This document shows, one piece after another, positions 26,805 to 35,587 of a stretch of 64,000 bases of DNA. Position 1 is the first letter of the stretch, and each line of letters opens with the position of its first letter. The stretch lies in contig NZ_JAGYPM010000001.1 in the NCBI RefSeq assembly GCF_018343665.1, positions 1,211,619 through 1,275,618 of the forward strand. Direction: 5' to 3'. This DNA is from Cytobacillus citreus (lineage in GTDB: Bacteria > Bacillota > Bacilli > Bacillales > Cytobacillaceae). Under the pieces are notes generated by a model. It ran no database searches. It saw only the letters and a program-made list of their open reading frames with translations, and was not told the DNA's origin. Made by a program: the position numbers and the translations under genes.

Positions 26805-27443
26805 TGCTAGACTAAAAAGTAGACACAGATTGTTATAATAAAATAAACAACAATAATGGGGTGTCTACATGACCAAAGGTACTGGTAAACGTTATGATGA
26901 AACATTCAAAAAAGAAACAGTGAAGTATATTCTAGAGAACAATAAATCAGTCGCACAAGTGGCTAGAGAAACTGGAATCAATACAAATACTTTACATGGA
27001 TGGGTCAAGAAATATGGTGAACAGCCCGAGGTAAAAGCTGTACAAACATTTTCATCTCCAGAAGCCGAACTAAAAGCATTACAAAAACAATTGCGTGATC
27101 TGGAGGAGGAAAACGCAATTTTTAAAAAGGCGATGCACTACTTCGCGAAAAGCCCTCGGTAAAGTATGATTTTATTCATCATCATCGCTCCCAATACCGA
27201 GTGGAGAAGATATGCAAAGTCCTGGGAGTTTCTAAAAGCGGCTATTTCAAATGGATAAAACGACCAAAGAGTAGCCGACAGAAAAAGCATGAGGAACTGT
27301 CTCAAAAAGTCTTGAAAACTCACATTGAATTCAAGCAACGCTATGGAAGCATAAAAATTACAAAAATGCTAAACAAGCAAGGAATAAAAGTAAGCCAGCG
27401 TATAGTTTCACGCATCATGACAAAGAATAATTGGAAATCTTGC
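26805..27443 (+). mobile_element. Truncated IS3-family (IS150-like) element, copy 1
   Basis: Begins TGCTAGACTAAAAAGTAGAC, identical to the left end of the complete copy at 60343-61670, and follows it almost base for base until AAATCTTGC at about 27443, where homology stops. The 3' half of orfB and the right end are missing. No target duplication can be seen. Confidence 0.85.
26869..27162 (+). CDS. IS3-family OrfA (transposase helix-turn-helix subunit)
   Basis: 97 residues: a helix-turn-helix (KYILENNKSVAQVARETGIN) and a leucine-zipper-like coiled coil (ELKALQKQLRDLEEENAIF). ATG 26869 follows TGGGGTG. It differs from the intact copy at 61313-61606 by a few residues, such as NNKSVAQ versus NNKPVAQ and ENAIFKK versus ENEILKK. 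It ends in KSPR; a -1 slip at AAAAG would join it to orfB. Without a full orfB it cannot support transposition. Confidence 0.85.
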   Translation: MTKGTGKRYDETFKKETVKYILENNKSVAQVARETGINTNTLHGWVKKYGEQPEVKAVQTFSSPEAELKALQKQLRDLEEENAIFKKAMHYFAKSPR

Positions 27444-27476
27444 TTCAAGTGCTATTTTTTGCACATCCAGCTTTAA
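27201..27476 (+). pseudogene. IS3-family OrfB, 3' truncated
   Basis: Carries the N-terminal part of OrfB (CKVLGVSKSGYFKWIKRPKS and KITKMLNKQGIKVSQRIVSR) up to KNNWKSC, then runs about 11 unrelated residues to a stop. The DDE integrase core is entirely missing. The frame actually opens upstream of 27201 (VKYDFIHHHRSQYRVEK), as expected for a frameshifted OrfAB fusion. Confidence 0.85.
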
Positions 27477-27585
27477 AACCAGCTACCTTTACATGTGAAG
27501 ATTAACTGGGTTTCTTCATTATGGGGATAACGCCATAGGTACCACCAGCAAAATGTGAATTTACAACGTTAAGGAAATCAATATT

Positions 27586-27623
27586 AAAAAGCCCAATTTT
27601 AATCCTGAGAAATTGGGCTTTTT
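27586..27623. terminator. Strong bidirectional terminator
   Basis: AAAAAGCCCAATTT and AAATTGGGCTTTTT form a 14-bp stem with a ten-base loop and A/T runs on both sides. It separates the truncated IS and the TnpB fragment. Confidence 0.85.
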
Positions 27624-27657
27624 CGTTACTCAAGAAAAGCTCCCGATTGTGTAATAT

Positions 27658-28041
27658 CTAATCTATTTGTTTCTTTTTAACTGTATGGAATGCACGAGAC
27701 GTGAGTTTTTGAGCAGTATGGGAATGGATTAAATGTTTAAATCGAGTTTGCATGGACTTTACATATGTATGGAGTGCATATTCCTCCAATTTAAATCGTT
27801 TGTGCAATTGACGGAATGTAGTGGATCGTAGTTTGCGTTCTGATGGGGTCGATGAAGGGAGTTTACGAGCTTTCTGATAATCCTTAGATTCTTGCATGAC
27901 TCGCAAACGTTTATCCGCTTCTGCCAAACATGCATTATAGATTTTTCGAGCAATCTCAAACCTTTTTTCAAGAATATGGGCCTCATAATGTCTAATTTCA
28001 AGTGTCAGGGTTAATACGTAGCTGGGCATAGAAGATGTCAT
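27658..28041 (-). pseudogene. N-terminal fragment of an IS200/IS605-group TnpB-like protein
   Basis: 127 residues: EAHILEKRFEIARKIYNACL, LRSTTFRQLHKRF, EEYALHTYVKSMQTRF, then AQKLTSRAFHTVKK. This is the start typical of Firmicute TnpB/OrfB proteins of the IS605/IS1341 group (about 370-450 residues). The RuvC nuclease core and zinc finger are absent, so it is not an active RNA-guided nuclease. ATG near 28041 has AAAGGAG upstream. A structured IS605-like end lies some 220 bases upstream at 28262. Confidence 0.75.
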
Positions 28042-28261
28042 AAAACATACTCCTTTCCTTCTCTTGCATTTTATTATATGAAAATCGTTTAATGGATTTT
28101 ATTGATTATTCACCTCAATTGGTCCCTAAAGACCATTTCTATCATAGTATATCAGATTTACAGAATAAAGAACATATGTTTCTATACGAATCTTCAGATA
28201 CTTGAAGTGCCGCTAACGATTTTGACCTTTTAGCGTTACTCCGTATCTGACCTCACTTTCA

Positions 28262-28298
28262 TCCCACGTCTAAAGACGGGCTATGCCCGGTGTGGGCT
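28262..28298. mobile_element. IS200/IS605-like subterminal hairpin
   Basis: CCCAC-GTC-TAAA-GAC-GGGC-TAT-GCCC-GGTGTGGG: an outer stem enclosing two smaller stems. Compact multi-stem palindromes of this kind are recognised by TnpA at the ends of IS200/IS605 elements. No TnpA gene is present. It cuts into the end of the neighbouring broken gene. Confidence 0.5.
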
Positions 28299-28706
28299 TT
28301 CTCGTTTGAGAAATCTGTAATCTCGAAAGGTCTTTTATAAATACAAGCATATTTCAAAGCTAGAAATCCATCAATTGGAAATGTGTAGTTTTGCCACTCC
28401 TGTCGATATCCTAAAATTCCCCGTTGTTTAATAACTCGGTCCAACTCTTTCACTATGTATAAAACAAACTCCTCAAAGTTACATTTCGTCTTTAATACTA
28501 TTCTAGGTAAATTTTTATTTATTTTTCTATCTACAATCGGATTTTGAATTTCTGTAATTGTAATTTCTAATTCTTCAAAATCTCGCTTAAATTCCCACCG
28601 CAATAAAAAGGGAACAGTATGCCACTCAATACCTCCATTTATTTTATGAAATGCACCTTCTGTAACCGCTGAATAAAAATGAACATATATTGCTAGTTTA
28701 CTGTGA

Positions 28707-28872
28707 ACACTTTTTTTCCAGTAGGGACGTGCATTTTACATGGAGAGGCGTACGTGATAGCCTAGTCAAAATCGGCTGGTTGTTGGTGTGGCTGACTTTG
28801 TGAAAAAATCAAGTACGTAGAGGCTCCATGTCAAATGACAATGAGTACGTGCTAGTTTCCAGAAAAGTGTTC
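28707..28872. mobile_element. MITE-like inverted-repeat element
   Basis: About 165 bases with ends GTGAACACTTTT and AAAAGTGTTCAC, and inner complementary blocks ACGTGCATTTTACATGGAG and CTCCATGTCAAATGACAATG...GTACGTGC. It has no coding capacity. A second AAAAAGTGTTCA lies 11 bases outside the right end, so the exact boundary is uncertain. Confidence 0.65.
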
Positions 28873-29083
28873 ACTCTTATTCAGCAAAAAGTGTTCAATT
28901 TTACTTGACGGTCACACCTTCCTTCCAACTTAAATTACATAACGGATGTATTGATGCTAAATATGAAACAAAATCTCCTAGAGTATCCGAATGAAAAGTA
29001 GGATAAAACTCAAACTTTTGTTCATTAATCTCTAATATACATGTTGCATTACCACTTCTAATTTCTACATATGAAAACTTCAA

Positions 29084-29525
29084 AATTAGACCACCTCAAC
29101 AATATTCTAAAGTCCTATATATATTTCTTTCACAAAATAATTTAATCCTTCTTGCACTAAATGGACCTATACATAAAGAGAGAGCGCAATTTCTCTTCTG
29201 GAATTGCGCCCTTTTATGGAATAGAAATTATTTTGATAGCGAATTTTCTTTCTTCCTATAAAATAAAAATCCCCCTAATAAATGCTCCTATAACTGCTGA
29301 TAAAACAATTACCACGATAAGGTTTAACACCTTAACAAATATATAGGGAGAACCAATAACTAATAGACTATCGAGTATAACGATAATTGCAAAAAGAAGC
29401 AGAATAAAATCAATTTGGCATGTGTATTCTTTTTATCTTTTACTTCTAACTAACCCCCCTCCAAAATTACAACTATTCGGCAATATGGATCTTTAAAAGC
29501 AAAAATGGCGCAAGATCTTATTCCA
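29084..29525. other. Intergenic with a decayed small membrane-protein frame
   Basis: On the minus strand 29270-29420 reads ILLLFAIIVILDSLLVIG then VLNLIVVIVLSAVIGAFIRG, two membrane helices, but no start codon is in frame; the nearest ATG (in ACACATGCC) is one frame off. Probably frameshifted. Two GCGC-type hairpins flank it (29184-29209, 29507-29535). Confidence 0.4.
29184..29209. repeat. GCGCAATT-type hairpin repeat
   Basis: GCGCAATT, ten-base loop, AATTGCGC, followed by CCTTTTATGG. Related hairpins occur at 29507-29535 and 33186-33211, and a degenerate one near 29829-29862, each followed by CCC and usually GTTT or GATT. Possible terminators of one repeat family. Confidence 0.6.
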
Positions 29526-29535
29526 TTATTGCGCC
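29507..29535. repeat. GCGCAA-type hairpin repeat
   Basis: GGCGCAA, fifteen-base loop, TTGCGCC, overlapping the end of the 29526 membrane-protein gene on the minus strand. Confidence 0.55.
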
Positions 29536-29771
29536 CGATTGTAATTAGTGCTACTTTTCTTAGTTAGCGCTAAACTGAATAGAACCCATAATATAATAGC
29601 AATTTCAGTTTGATATAACTTAACAAAATCTACTGCAAAAAGAATCATTAGCACTGCAATCACACTGAATAAAGTCGCAATAAGTAAAGATGTTTTTACC
29701 TTTCCCTTTCTCGCTAAGGACAATTGCCATATACAAAAAATAATTCCCACTAAGAAGAATAGATAAGCCAT
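29526..29771 (-). CDS. Small membrane protein
   Basis: 81 residues, ATG 29771 behind GAAGGTGG. Three predicted membrane segments (YLFFLVGIIFCIWQLSLA, TSLLIATLFSVIAVLMILF, TEIAIILWVLFSLAL) leave almost no soluble domain. No family recognised. It lies in a run of small minus-strand membrane genes (29.3-30.2 kb) each ending in a GCGC-type hairpin, so they may be separately terminated. Confidence 0.65.
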   Translation of the reverse strand: MAYLFFLVGIIFCIWQLSLARKGKVKTSLLIATLFSVIAVLMILFAVDFVKLYQTEIAIILWVLFSLALTKKSSTNYNRAQ

Positions 29772-29873
29772 TGGACCACCTTCAATCTATCCTACAGTAT
29801 CAAACAATCTGGCCCTTTAACGCCAAAAGTGTGCAATTCATACACTTGAATCGCGCCCGTTTCAGGAAGATAT

Positions 29874-30182
29874 CTATTTATGAATGATTGTTTCCTTCTT
29901 ACTATAAATTTCATAAGCGAAATATCCGAATAAATAGCCTATTCCAGTTCCTAAACTAACTGTAGATAGTAGAGGGAGTGGGAAAAACATGCCTAAAATT
30001 ACACCGATAGCACAACCAAAAAGCATTCCGATTGGTATTAAACTATCTAATAAATCTTGAGCGCCTTTTGATTTTTTCTTACCAAGGTTACCTTGGTTAT
30101 ATTTATGTTTAAGCCTTTCAATTACAAATACTACAATCCCTCCCACTATTACAACAGGCGCAATTGCCATGACAAACCCCAT
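29874..30182 (-). CDS. Small membrane protein
   Basis: 102 residues with AAAGGGAGGTTC before ATG 30182. An N-terminal helix (AIAPVVIVGGIVVFVIE), a basic lysine-rich linker (KHKYNQGNLGKKKSKGAQD), then a glycine-rich helical pair (IGMLFGCAIGVILGMFFPLP and GTGIGYLFGYFAYEIY). Function unknown; GxxxG-like packing suggests oligomerisation in the membrane (inference). Confidence 0.65.
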   Translation of the reverse strand: MGFVMAIAPVVIVGGIVVFVIERLKHKYNQGNLGKKKSKGAQDLLDSLIPIGMLFGCAIGVILGMFFPLPLLSTVSLGTGIGYLFGYFAYEIYSKKETIIHK

Positions 30183-30267
30183 GTTAGAACCTCCCTTTCA
30201 CTTTTTAATCAGATCATACCTGCTACTTAAAATTTTATTCCGTTAAATGGCCCTTCGTATTATAAGG

Positions 30268-30717
30268 TCAGCCAGATATTTCTGGTTGATCACTTTTTAT
30301 ATCGATATATGATAACAATTTTTTAAAAGCTAATCTACTATATTCCCATTCTAAGTATCCCTCTGCTTCTTCTTTTGTACACCACTTATACATGGAATGC
30401 TCGAGGGATAAAGATACGGGTTTTAAACTTAAGACTTCGACACCGTAGCATATATCTTTCATTTTCATTTTGATGTTATCTTTTGTTGCATTAAATGTAT
30501 AAGTAAATTGTAAGTCTGTAATTTGAACTATTTCATTAATTCCTGTTTCCTCAAATATTTCCCTTTTTACAGCATGTGTAGGCTGTTCATCTTTCTCTAT
30601 ACCTCCACTAACTGGTTGCCAAAATCCACCTTTTTCTAGGGTTCTTTTTAACAATAAAAATGTTGTTCTTTGATTACTTGTATATATAAATGCTTGAATA
30701 TTAACTCTGTCTACCAT
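30268..30717 (-). CDS. NUDIX hydrolase
   Basis: 149 residues. The NUDIX box is complete: GGIEKDEQPTHAVKREIFEE followed by TGI, giving the G-x5-E-x7-R-E-x2-E-E-x-G pattern that binds Mg and hydrolyses nucleoside diphosphate-X compounds. FWQPVSGG before it is typical of pyrophosphatases acting on NTPs or dihydroneopterin triphosphate. ATG 30717 follows GGAGGGG. It stands alone; substrate unknown. Confidence 0.85.
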   Translation of the reverse strand: MVDRVNIQAFIYTSNQRTTFLLLKRTLEKGGFWQPVSGGIEKDEQPTHAVKREIFEETGINEIVQITDLQFTYTFNATKDNIKMKMKDICYGVEVLSLKPVSLSLEHSMYKWCTKEEAEGYLEWEYSRLAFKKLLSYIDIKSDQPEISG

Positions 30718-30930
30718 AGAACCCCTCCGTAAGTTCCTATCGAAAAAACCTGCTCAAATAGTTGAAAAAATAAAAGAAACTATCATGTTTTGATGATGAT
30801 CTCTGTTGTTTATCAATCGCACCCGTTACCCCCAATCCCCTACCTACCATTCGTTAATAATTTTATTGAAATTTATTCAATGTCCTTCTTCAAGTAAAAC
30901 CTATCCGAAAAACTAAATCTAAATCCTTTA

Positions 30931-31812
30931 TTACCCAAAATAATATTTGGAAATCAAATTTATGAAATCTTGCTCAAGTTCTTCTTTCCTTTTAACGATA
31001 ATAAAGGTTGAAACAGTCGGTAGGGTGAACACATCAAAATGTGGTTGCATTAGTCTTCCTTCTATTAACTCACGCCTTAAAATTGAGTGTGGTAAAAAAG
31101 ATATGCCGAGTCCTTCCTGAATGAATCGTTTTACAATGTGTGCTTGTGTAACTTTCATCGTTCGGAAACGCTTTACATATTTATTTAGCTTATTAAGCAG
31201 GCTATCCCAATAAACAGGATGATGGTAAGTGAATATATAATTATTCTGTAGTAATTCCAATGCGTCAATTGGAGGTCCACTTTCTTCATCATATGAATCA
31301 GGTGAGGTCACGAACAGAATGGGGTCATCGTAAATTCGAATCGACTCGATATTCTTTAATTTAGTATCTAGTGCTGAAATGCCCAAATTCACATCCCCGT
31401 TTTCTACGAGTTGTTCAATATTAGTTGATTCTTCAACTCGGATGCTAATCTCAACGTCTGGATGACTCTCCATAAACGTTCGCAAAATATATGGCAATAT
31501 CGTTTCCGCCATAAGGGGGGAAATAGCAATCGTCCAATTCTTACGAAATCCTTGTGCATATGTATGAATCCGATTTACGCTCAGTTCCATCTGTTCGACG
31601 AGTTGCATCGCCTCTCGATAAAAAAGTTTTCCGACATCGGTCAATGTGACGCGGTTGTTTATTCGATCAAAAAGCTTTGTTCCGAGGTATTCCTCTAATA
31701 ACCGGATATGAACGGTCACACTTGGTTGAGAAATAATTAGTTTTTCCGATGCTTGACGAAAATTAGTCGTTTCGGCTGCTACAATAAATGTTTTCAACCA
31801 CTGAAGTTCCAC
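30931..31812 (-). CDS. citR: LysR-family regulator, probable CitR
   Basis: 293 residues, GTG 31812 behind AAAGGGGGAATC. The N-terminal winged helix is classic LysR: TFIVAAETTNFRQASEKLII then SQPSVTVHIRLLEEYLGTKL. The rest is the two-lobed effector domain. It is divergent from the citrate synthase gene at 31921 with a ~110-base gap, the same arrangement as B. subtilis citR-citA, where CitR represses citA. The symbol rests on that arrangement plus family membership. Confidence 0.8.
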   Translation of the reverse strand: MELQWLKTFIVAAETTNFRQASEKLIISQPSVTVHIRLLEEYLGTKLFDRINNRVTLTDVGKLFYREAMQLVEQMELSVNRIHTYAQGFRKNWTIAISPLMAETILPYILRTFMESHPDVEISIRVEESTNIEQLVENGDVNLGISALDTKLKNIESIRIYDDPILFVTSPDSYDEESGPPIDALELLQNNYIFTYHHPVYWDSLLNKLNKYVKRFRTMKVTQAHIVKRFIQEGLGISFLPHSILRRELIEGRLMQPHFDVFTLPTVSTFIIVKRKEELEQDFINLISKYYFG

Positions 31813-31920
31813 CGTGATTCCCCCTTTTTTAATTAAAAAAATTAATCATTTCAATATAAAATATTTAATTTCTATAATCATATAACACCACTATACTAAA
31901 GAAAAGAAGGAGGAATCGGT

Positions 31921-33009
31921 ATGTTTAAAAAAGGATTAAAAGATGTCGTGGCTGTTCAAACAAACATAGCTTCCGTTAAAGGAGATATTGGGGAATTACG
32001 CTACAGAGGTGTTTTAATAGACGAACTCATCCCATCTCATTCGTTTGAAGAAGTGGCATATTTTATTTGGTATGGAATGTTACCAGACGAAAGTGAGTTA
32101 AAGCATTTGGAAATTAAATTAATGAATGGGAGACAGTTGCCTCTTCATGTTCAAAAAATTATCGACGCTTTACCAGCAGAAGTACCAATCATGGATGCAG
32201 TGCGTACAGCTATTTCCGCATTTGCACATGATGGTTTTACAAATGAACCTATCGAAGAGCAAGCAATTATTCTTACTGCCGTCATTCCAGTAATCGTAGC
32301 AAGATATTATCGAAAACAACAAGGTTTACTTCCCATCAACCCGGATCCTAATTTGTCACACATAGCGAATTACTTATGGATGCTAAATGGGAAGCTCCCA
32401 AACCACCTACAAGTTGAGGCTCTTGAAACATACTTGAAATTAACAATGGAGCATGGATTGAATGCAGCTACGTTCTCTGCTCGTGTAACTATTTCGACAG
32501 AATCGGATTTAACCGCAGCCATCACATCTGCAATTGGTACAATGAAGGGTCCTTTGCACGGAGGAGCACCTTCGGGAGTTATTGAATTACTTGAAGAAAT
32601 AGGAAAACCGGGAAACATCCTAACAGTTATAGAAGAAAAACTTCAAAACGGGGAAAAAATAATGGGATTCGGTCACAGAATTTATAAGACGGAAGATCCA
32701 CGTTCCATTCTTTTGAGAGAAAAATGTACCAGTATGTCCGGAAAAGATGAATGGTTAGACTTAGCAACTGTAGCTGAAAAGGAAATAATTGCTTTACTCG
32801 CACATCATAAGCCTGACCGTAAACTATATACAAACGTCGAGTATTATGCAGCTGCCATTATGCGTTCTATCGAAATGCCAACAGAACTATTTACGCCAAC
32901 ATTCAGCGTTGCAAGAATCATTGGTTGGACTGCACACGCAATAGAGCAACTACAAGATAATTCAATTTTCCGCCCTCAGTCAGAATATATTGGATACGAA
33001 AAAAAGTGA
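31921..33009 (+). CDS. citA: Citrate synthase, CitA type
   Basis: 362 residues, ATG 31921 behind AAGAAGGAGGAATCGGT. Motifs: GELRYRGVLIDEL near the N-terminus, the active-site His in GPLHGGAPSG, the second His in GFGHRIYKTEDPR, and LFTPTFSVARIIGWTAHAIE near the end. The catalytic acid region reads YTNVEYYAAAI, with Glu where the major enzyme CitZ has Asp (NVDFYSG), as remembered for CitA. It condenses oxaloacetate with acetyl-CoA and may also accept propionyl-CoA. Divergent LysR gene supports CitA rather than CitZ. Confidence 0.85.
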   Translation: MFKKGLKDVVAVQTNIASVKGDIGELRYRGVLIDELIPSHSFEEVAYFIWYGMLPDESELKHLEIKLMNGRQLPLHVQKIIDALPAEVPIMDAVRTAISAFAHDGFTNEPIEEQAIILTAVIPVIVARYYRKQQGLLPINPDPNLSHIANYLWMLNGKLPNHLQVEALETYLKLTMEHGLNAATFSARVTISTESDLTAAITSAIGTMKGPLHGGAPSGVIELLEEIGKPGNILTVIEEKLQNGEKIMGFGHRIYKTEDPRSILLREKCTSMSGKDEWLDLATVAEKEIIALLAHHKPDRKLYTNVEYYAAAIMRSIEMPTELFTPTFSVARIIGWTAHAIEQLQDNSIFRPQSEYIGYEKK

Positions 33010-33468
33010 AAGGCGAATGCATAGCACGGACAAGCACCGGAGTCCTTTTATATAACAACGATTTTTCTATTATCTTCAAGTCTGAGTACTAAAGGGGGCT
33101 GGCACCGAGAGTCTAGAAAAGACATCTCCACGCAGTAACTTATTCACAATTCGGGATTCTATCCTACGCTAAGCTATAAAAACCAGCGCATTTCTTATTC
33201 TAGAAATGCGCCCGTTTGTGGAAGAACATTATATTAAAAAGGTAAGACGTGAAAGTCGCTTAAATAATTATCATCTCCTAATAAAACTTACTTGTATTCT
33301 TCTTTGTAAAAAGCTTCTTTTAATAAATCCATGTACTCAAAAATCTCTTCAAAGCTCTTTTTCCCTATATTCGCTGGAAAATCTCCCCTACCATAAACAA
33401 ATAATAAAATATAGGCAGAAACGTTTATTTCTTTTTAATGAAAATTGAGGTGAAACCACCTTCAAAAG
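33010..33468. other. Intergenic, hairpin only
   Basis: No gene supported. It contains the hairpin at 33186-33211. Confidence 0.5.
33186..33211. repeat. GCGCATTTC-type hairpin repeat
   Basis: GCGCATTTC, TTATTCTA, GAAATGCGC then CCGTTTGTGGAAGAA. Same architecture and flank as the hairpins near 29.2-29.9 kb; possible terminator for citA. Confidence 0.6.
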
Positions 33469-34254
33469 TTAAATTGATTTAATCATTCCTCCGTCAACTA
33501 AAATTGAACTTCCAGTTACATAAGAACTTGCATCAGAAACTAAAAATACGACTACATTAGCAAATTCCTTCGGAGTTCCATACCGTTTTAAGGCTATTGT
33601 ATTTTGGGACCTTTCTGTAACTTGCTCTTTAGAAACACCTAATCTCTCGGCATTCACTTTATCAAGGTGTGCAACACGCTCTGTTGCAATTCTTCCAGGG
33701 CTAACTGTATTAACTAATATGTTATATGGAGCCAGTTCTTCTGCCAATGTTTTAGCCAGTCCTACAATACCTAATCGAAATGTATTCGAAAGAATAAGTC
33801 CGGGTATAGGTTGTTTTACAGATGAAGAGGCAATATTAATAATTCTTCCTCCTGCCTCTTTTAAATCTGGAAGAACTTCACGGATGATTCTAATATAACT
33901 CAATAAATTTAGTTCAAATGCATTTTGCCAGTCTTGATCAGAGACGGATTCAAATGATCCTACAGGAGGTCCACCAGCATTATTAATTAAAATATCAATT
34001 TTGCCGAACACCTCATTAGTTTTGCGAACTAACGATTTAATGTCTTCTACTTTTGTAATATCAGCTGGAAAATATGAAACTTTCCCTTTACCTAGAGCAT
34101 CTAATTCACTTTTAACTGTTGCTAACTTTTCAGCATCTCTACTTGTTAGCATAACATTTGCCCCTTCTTTTACTAGTTGCATGGCTATTGCTTTCCCTAG
34201 ACCTTGACTGGAAGCTATGACAAGTGCGACTTTATTATGTAAATTCAGTTCCAA
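33469..34254 (-). CDS. SDR-family oxidoreductase with atypical active site
   Basis: 261 residues, TTG 34254 behind AAGGAAGGTG. Rossmann features are present: VALVIASSQGLGKAIA for the dinucleotide, ADITK, and NNAGGPP. The usual catalytic Y-x3-K is absent; after IINIASSSVKQPIPGLILSN the positions read TFRLGIVG. The C-terminal SSYVTGSSILVDGG is standard. A subgroup of SDRs annotated as 3-oxoacyl reductases shares this. It may act on an unusual substrate or have lost classical chemistry. It sits 84 bases downstream of lhgO on the same strand. Confidence 0.8.
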   Translation of the reverse strand: MELNLHNKVALVIASSQGLGKAIAMQLVKEGANVMLTSRDAEKLATVKSELDALGKGKVSYFPADITKVEDIKSLVRKTNEVFGKIDILINNAGGPPVGSFESVSDQDWQNAFELNLLSYIRIIREVLPDLKEAGGRIINIASSSVKQPIPGLILSNTFRLGIVGLAKTLAEELAPYNILVNTVSPGRIATERVAHLDKVNAERLGVSKEQVTERSQNTIALKRYGTPKEFANVVVFLVSDASSYVTGSSILVDGGMIKSI

Positions 34255-34338
34255 ATCTAAACACCTTCCTTTTCGTATATTTTTATAGAATATTCACTTT
34301 ATTATAATCAAGTTGGGATCTATCTCGAAAGAAAGCTA

Positions 34339-35553
34339 TTAAACTAGTTTTGCTTCTTTTAGGTTTATCTGTTCTGGTATTCTATTAACTATTTCTTTTC
34401 CAATTTCAATGGAAGCTGTTGCAGCTGGAGATGGGGCATTACATACATGAATCGTTCGTTTTCCCATAATAATATGGAAATCATCGACCATATTCCCATC
34501 ACTTCTTAATGCTTGGGCACGGACACCAGCAGGTGCAGGTATTAAATCATCTTCTTGGATTTCAGGAATCAATTCCTGTAGGCTTTTTGTAAATTGTTTT
34601 TTGCTAAATGAACGGGCGTATTCTTCAAGCCCTTCCTTTGCAAATTTACCCGCCATTTTCCATAAACCAGGAAAGCATAAAGATTCCATTAAATCTTTTG
34701 CATTAAAATCTGTCTTTTTATATCCTTCACGTTTAAAGCTAAGCACTGCATTTGGCCCTGCATCGACCTCGCCACTGATCATTCGGGTAAAGTGGACTCC
34801 TAAAAATGGAAACTTTGGATTTGGTACTGGATAAATTAAATGTTTAACAAGATAGCGTTTTTCAGGCTTCAATTTAAAATACTCGCCCCTAAAAGGCAAG
34901 ATTTTCATATCCGTTTTATATCCTGTAGCTGCAGCTATACGGTCACTGTGAAGTCCTGCACAGTTAATCACCATTCTAGATCTATATGTACCCCGATTTG
35001 TCTCGATGACCACTTGGTCTGAATCTTCATGCATTTTCTCTACTTTTGTATTTAGGTGTATTTCTCCACCGTGCTTCTGAACAATTTCAGCAAATTTTTC
35101 ACTTACTGGTCTGTAATTAACGATGCCTGCCTGAGGAACACGTATTGCCCCTAGACCGTTAACATGTGGCTCAATTTCCTTCAATTCATCGACACCAATT
35201 TTTTGAATAGCTAATTGATTTTGTAGTCCACGTTTATATAAGTTCTCAAGAAGTGGTAACTCTTCCTGTTTAGTTGCAACAATTACTTTTCCACAAATAT
35301 CATGGTCTATTCCGTGAGTTTGGCAGAATTCAGTCATCGATTTACTTCCTTGACGCGCAAAACGTGCTTTGAAACTATTAGGCTTGTAATATATTCCTGA
35401 ATGAATAACTCCACTATTGTGCCCTGTTTGATGTTCCGCGACAGCTGACTCCTTTTCCATAATCGCTACTTTCGCATTAGGAAACCGTTTATAAAGTGCC
35501 ATTCCCGTTGATAAACCTACAATCCCTCCGCCAACAACTGCAAAATCATACAC
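34339..35553 (-). CDS. lhgO: L-2-hydroxyglutarate oxidase
   Basis: 404 residues, GTG 35553 behind GGAGGTG. FAD-binding GGGIVGLSTG at the N-terminus, then the DAO-family HQTGHNSGVIHSGIYYKPNS motif characteristic of LhgO, RGEYFKL, and the C-terminal NAPSPAATASIEIG. It oxidises L-2-hydroxyglutarate to 2-oxoglutarate at the membrane, passing electrons to quinone. In some bacteria it takes part in glutarate breakdown, which fits the CoA-transferase, enoyl-CoA hydratase and acyl-CoA dehydrogenases encoded upstream (inference). Confidence 0.9.
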   Translation of the reverse strand: MYDFAVVGGGIVGLSTGMALYKRFPNAKVAIMEKESAVAEHQTGHNSGVIHSGIYYKPNSFKARFARQGSKSMTEFCQTHGIDHDICGKVIVATKQEELPLLENLYKRGLQNQLAIQKIGVDELKEIEPHVNGLGAIRVPQAGIVNYRPVSEKFAEIVQKHGGEIHLNTKVEKMHEDSDQVVIETNRGTYRSRMVINCAGLHSDRIAAATGYKTDMKILPFRGEYFKLKPEKRYLVKHLIYPVPNPKFPFLGVHFTRMISGEVDAGPNAVLSFKREGYKKTDFNAKDLMESLCFPGLWKMAGKFAKEGLEEYARSFSKKQFTKSLQELIPEIQEDDLIPAPAGVRAQALRSDGNMVDDFHIIMGKRTIHVCNAPSPAATASIEIGKEIVNRIPEQINLKEAKLV

Positions 35554-35587
35554 TATTTAACACCTCCATTATCCCGGATTTCTGCTA

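Larger units (their letters stand above)
28259..29083 (-). pseudogene. Conserved hypothetical gene split by a MITE
   Basis: The N-terminal piece (28901-29083, ATG behind GAGGTGG) reads KFSYVEIRSGNATCILEINE and LGDFVSYLASIHPLC. The C-terminal piece, open from about 28706 down to 28259, reads YSAVTEGAFHKINGGIEWHT, LLRWEFKRDFEELEIT and LDRVIKQRGILGYRQEW. The two look like halves of one ~250-residue protein interrupted by the inverted-repeat element at 28707-28872. The last residues (HTGHSPSLDVG) are encoded by the IS605-like end, so the 3' end is also altered. Function unknown. Confidence 0.55.

Noticed and set aside
27658-28041. TnpB as an active RNA-guided nuclease
   Set aside because: Only the N-terminal ~127 residues remain; the RuvC motifs and zinc finger are absent.
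33206-33448. 80-residue plus-strand frame after citA
   Set aside because: Begins inside the hairpin repeat, lacks a ribosome binding site, and resembles no family.
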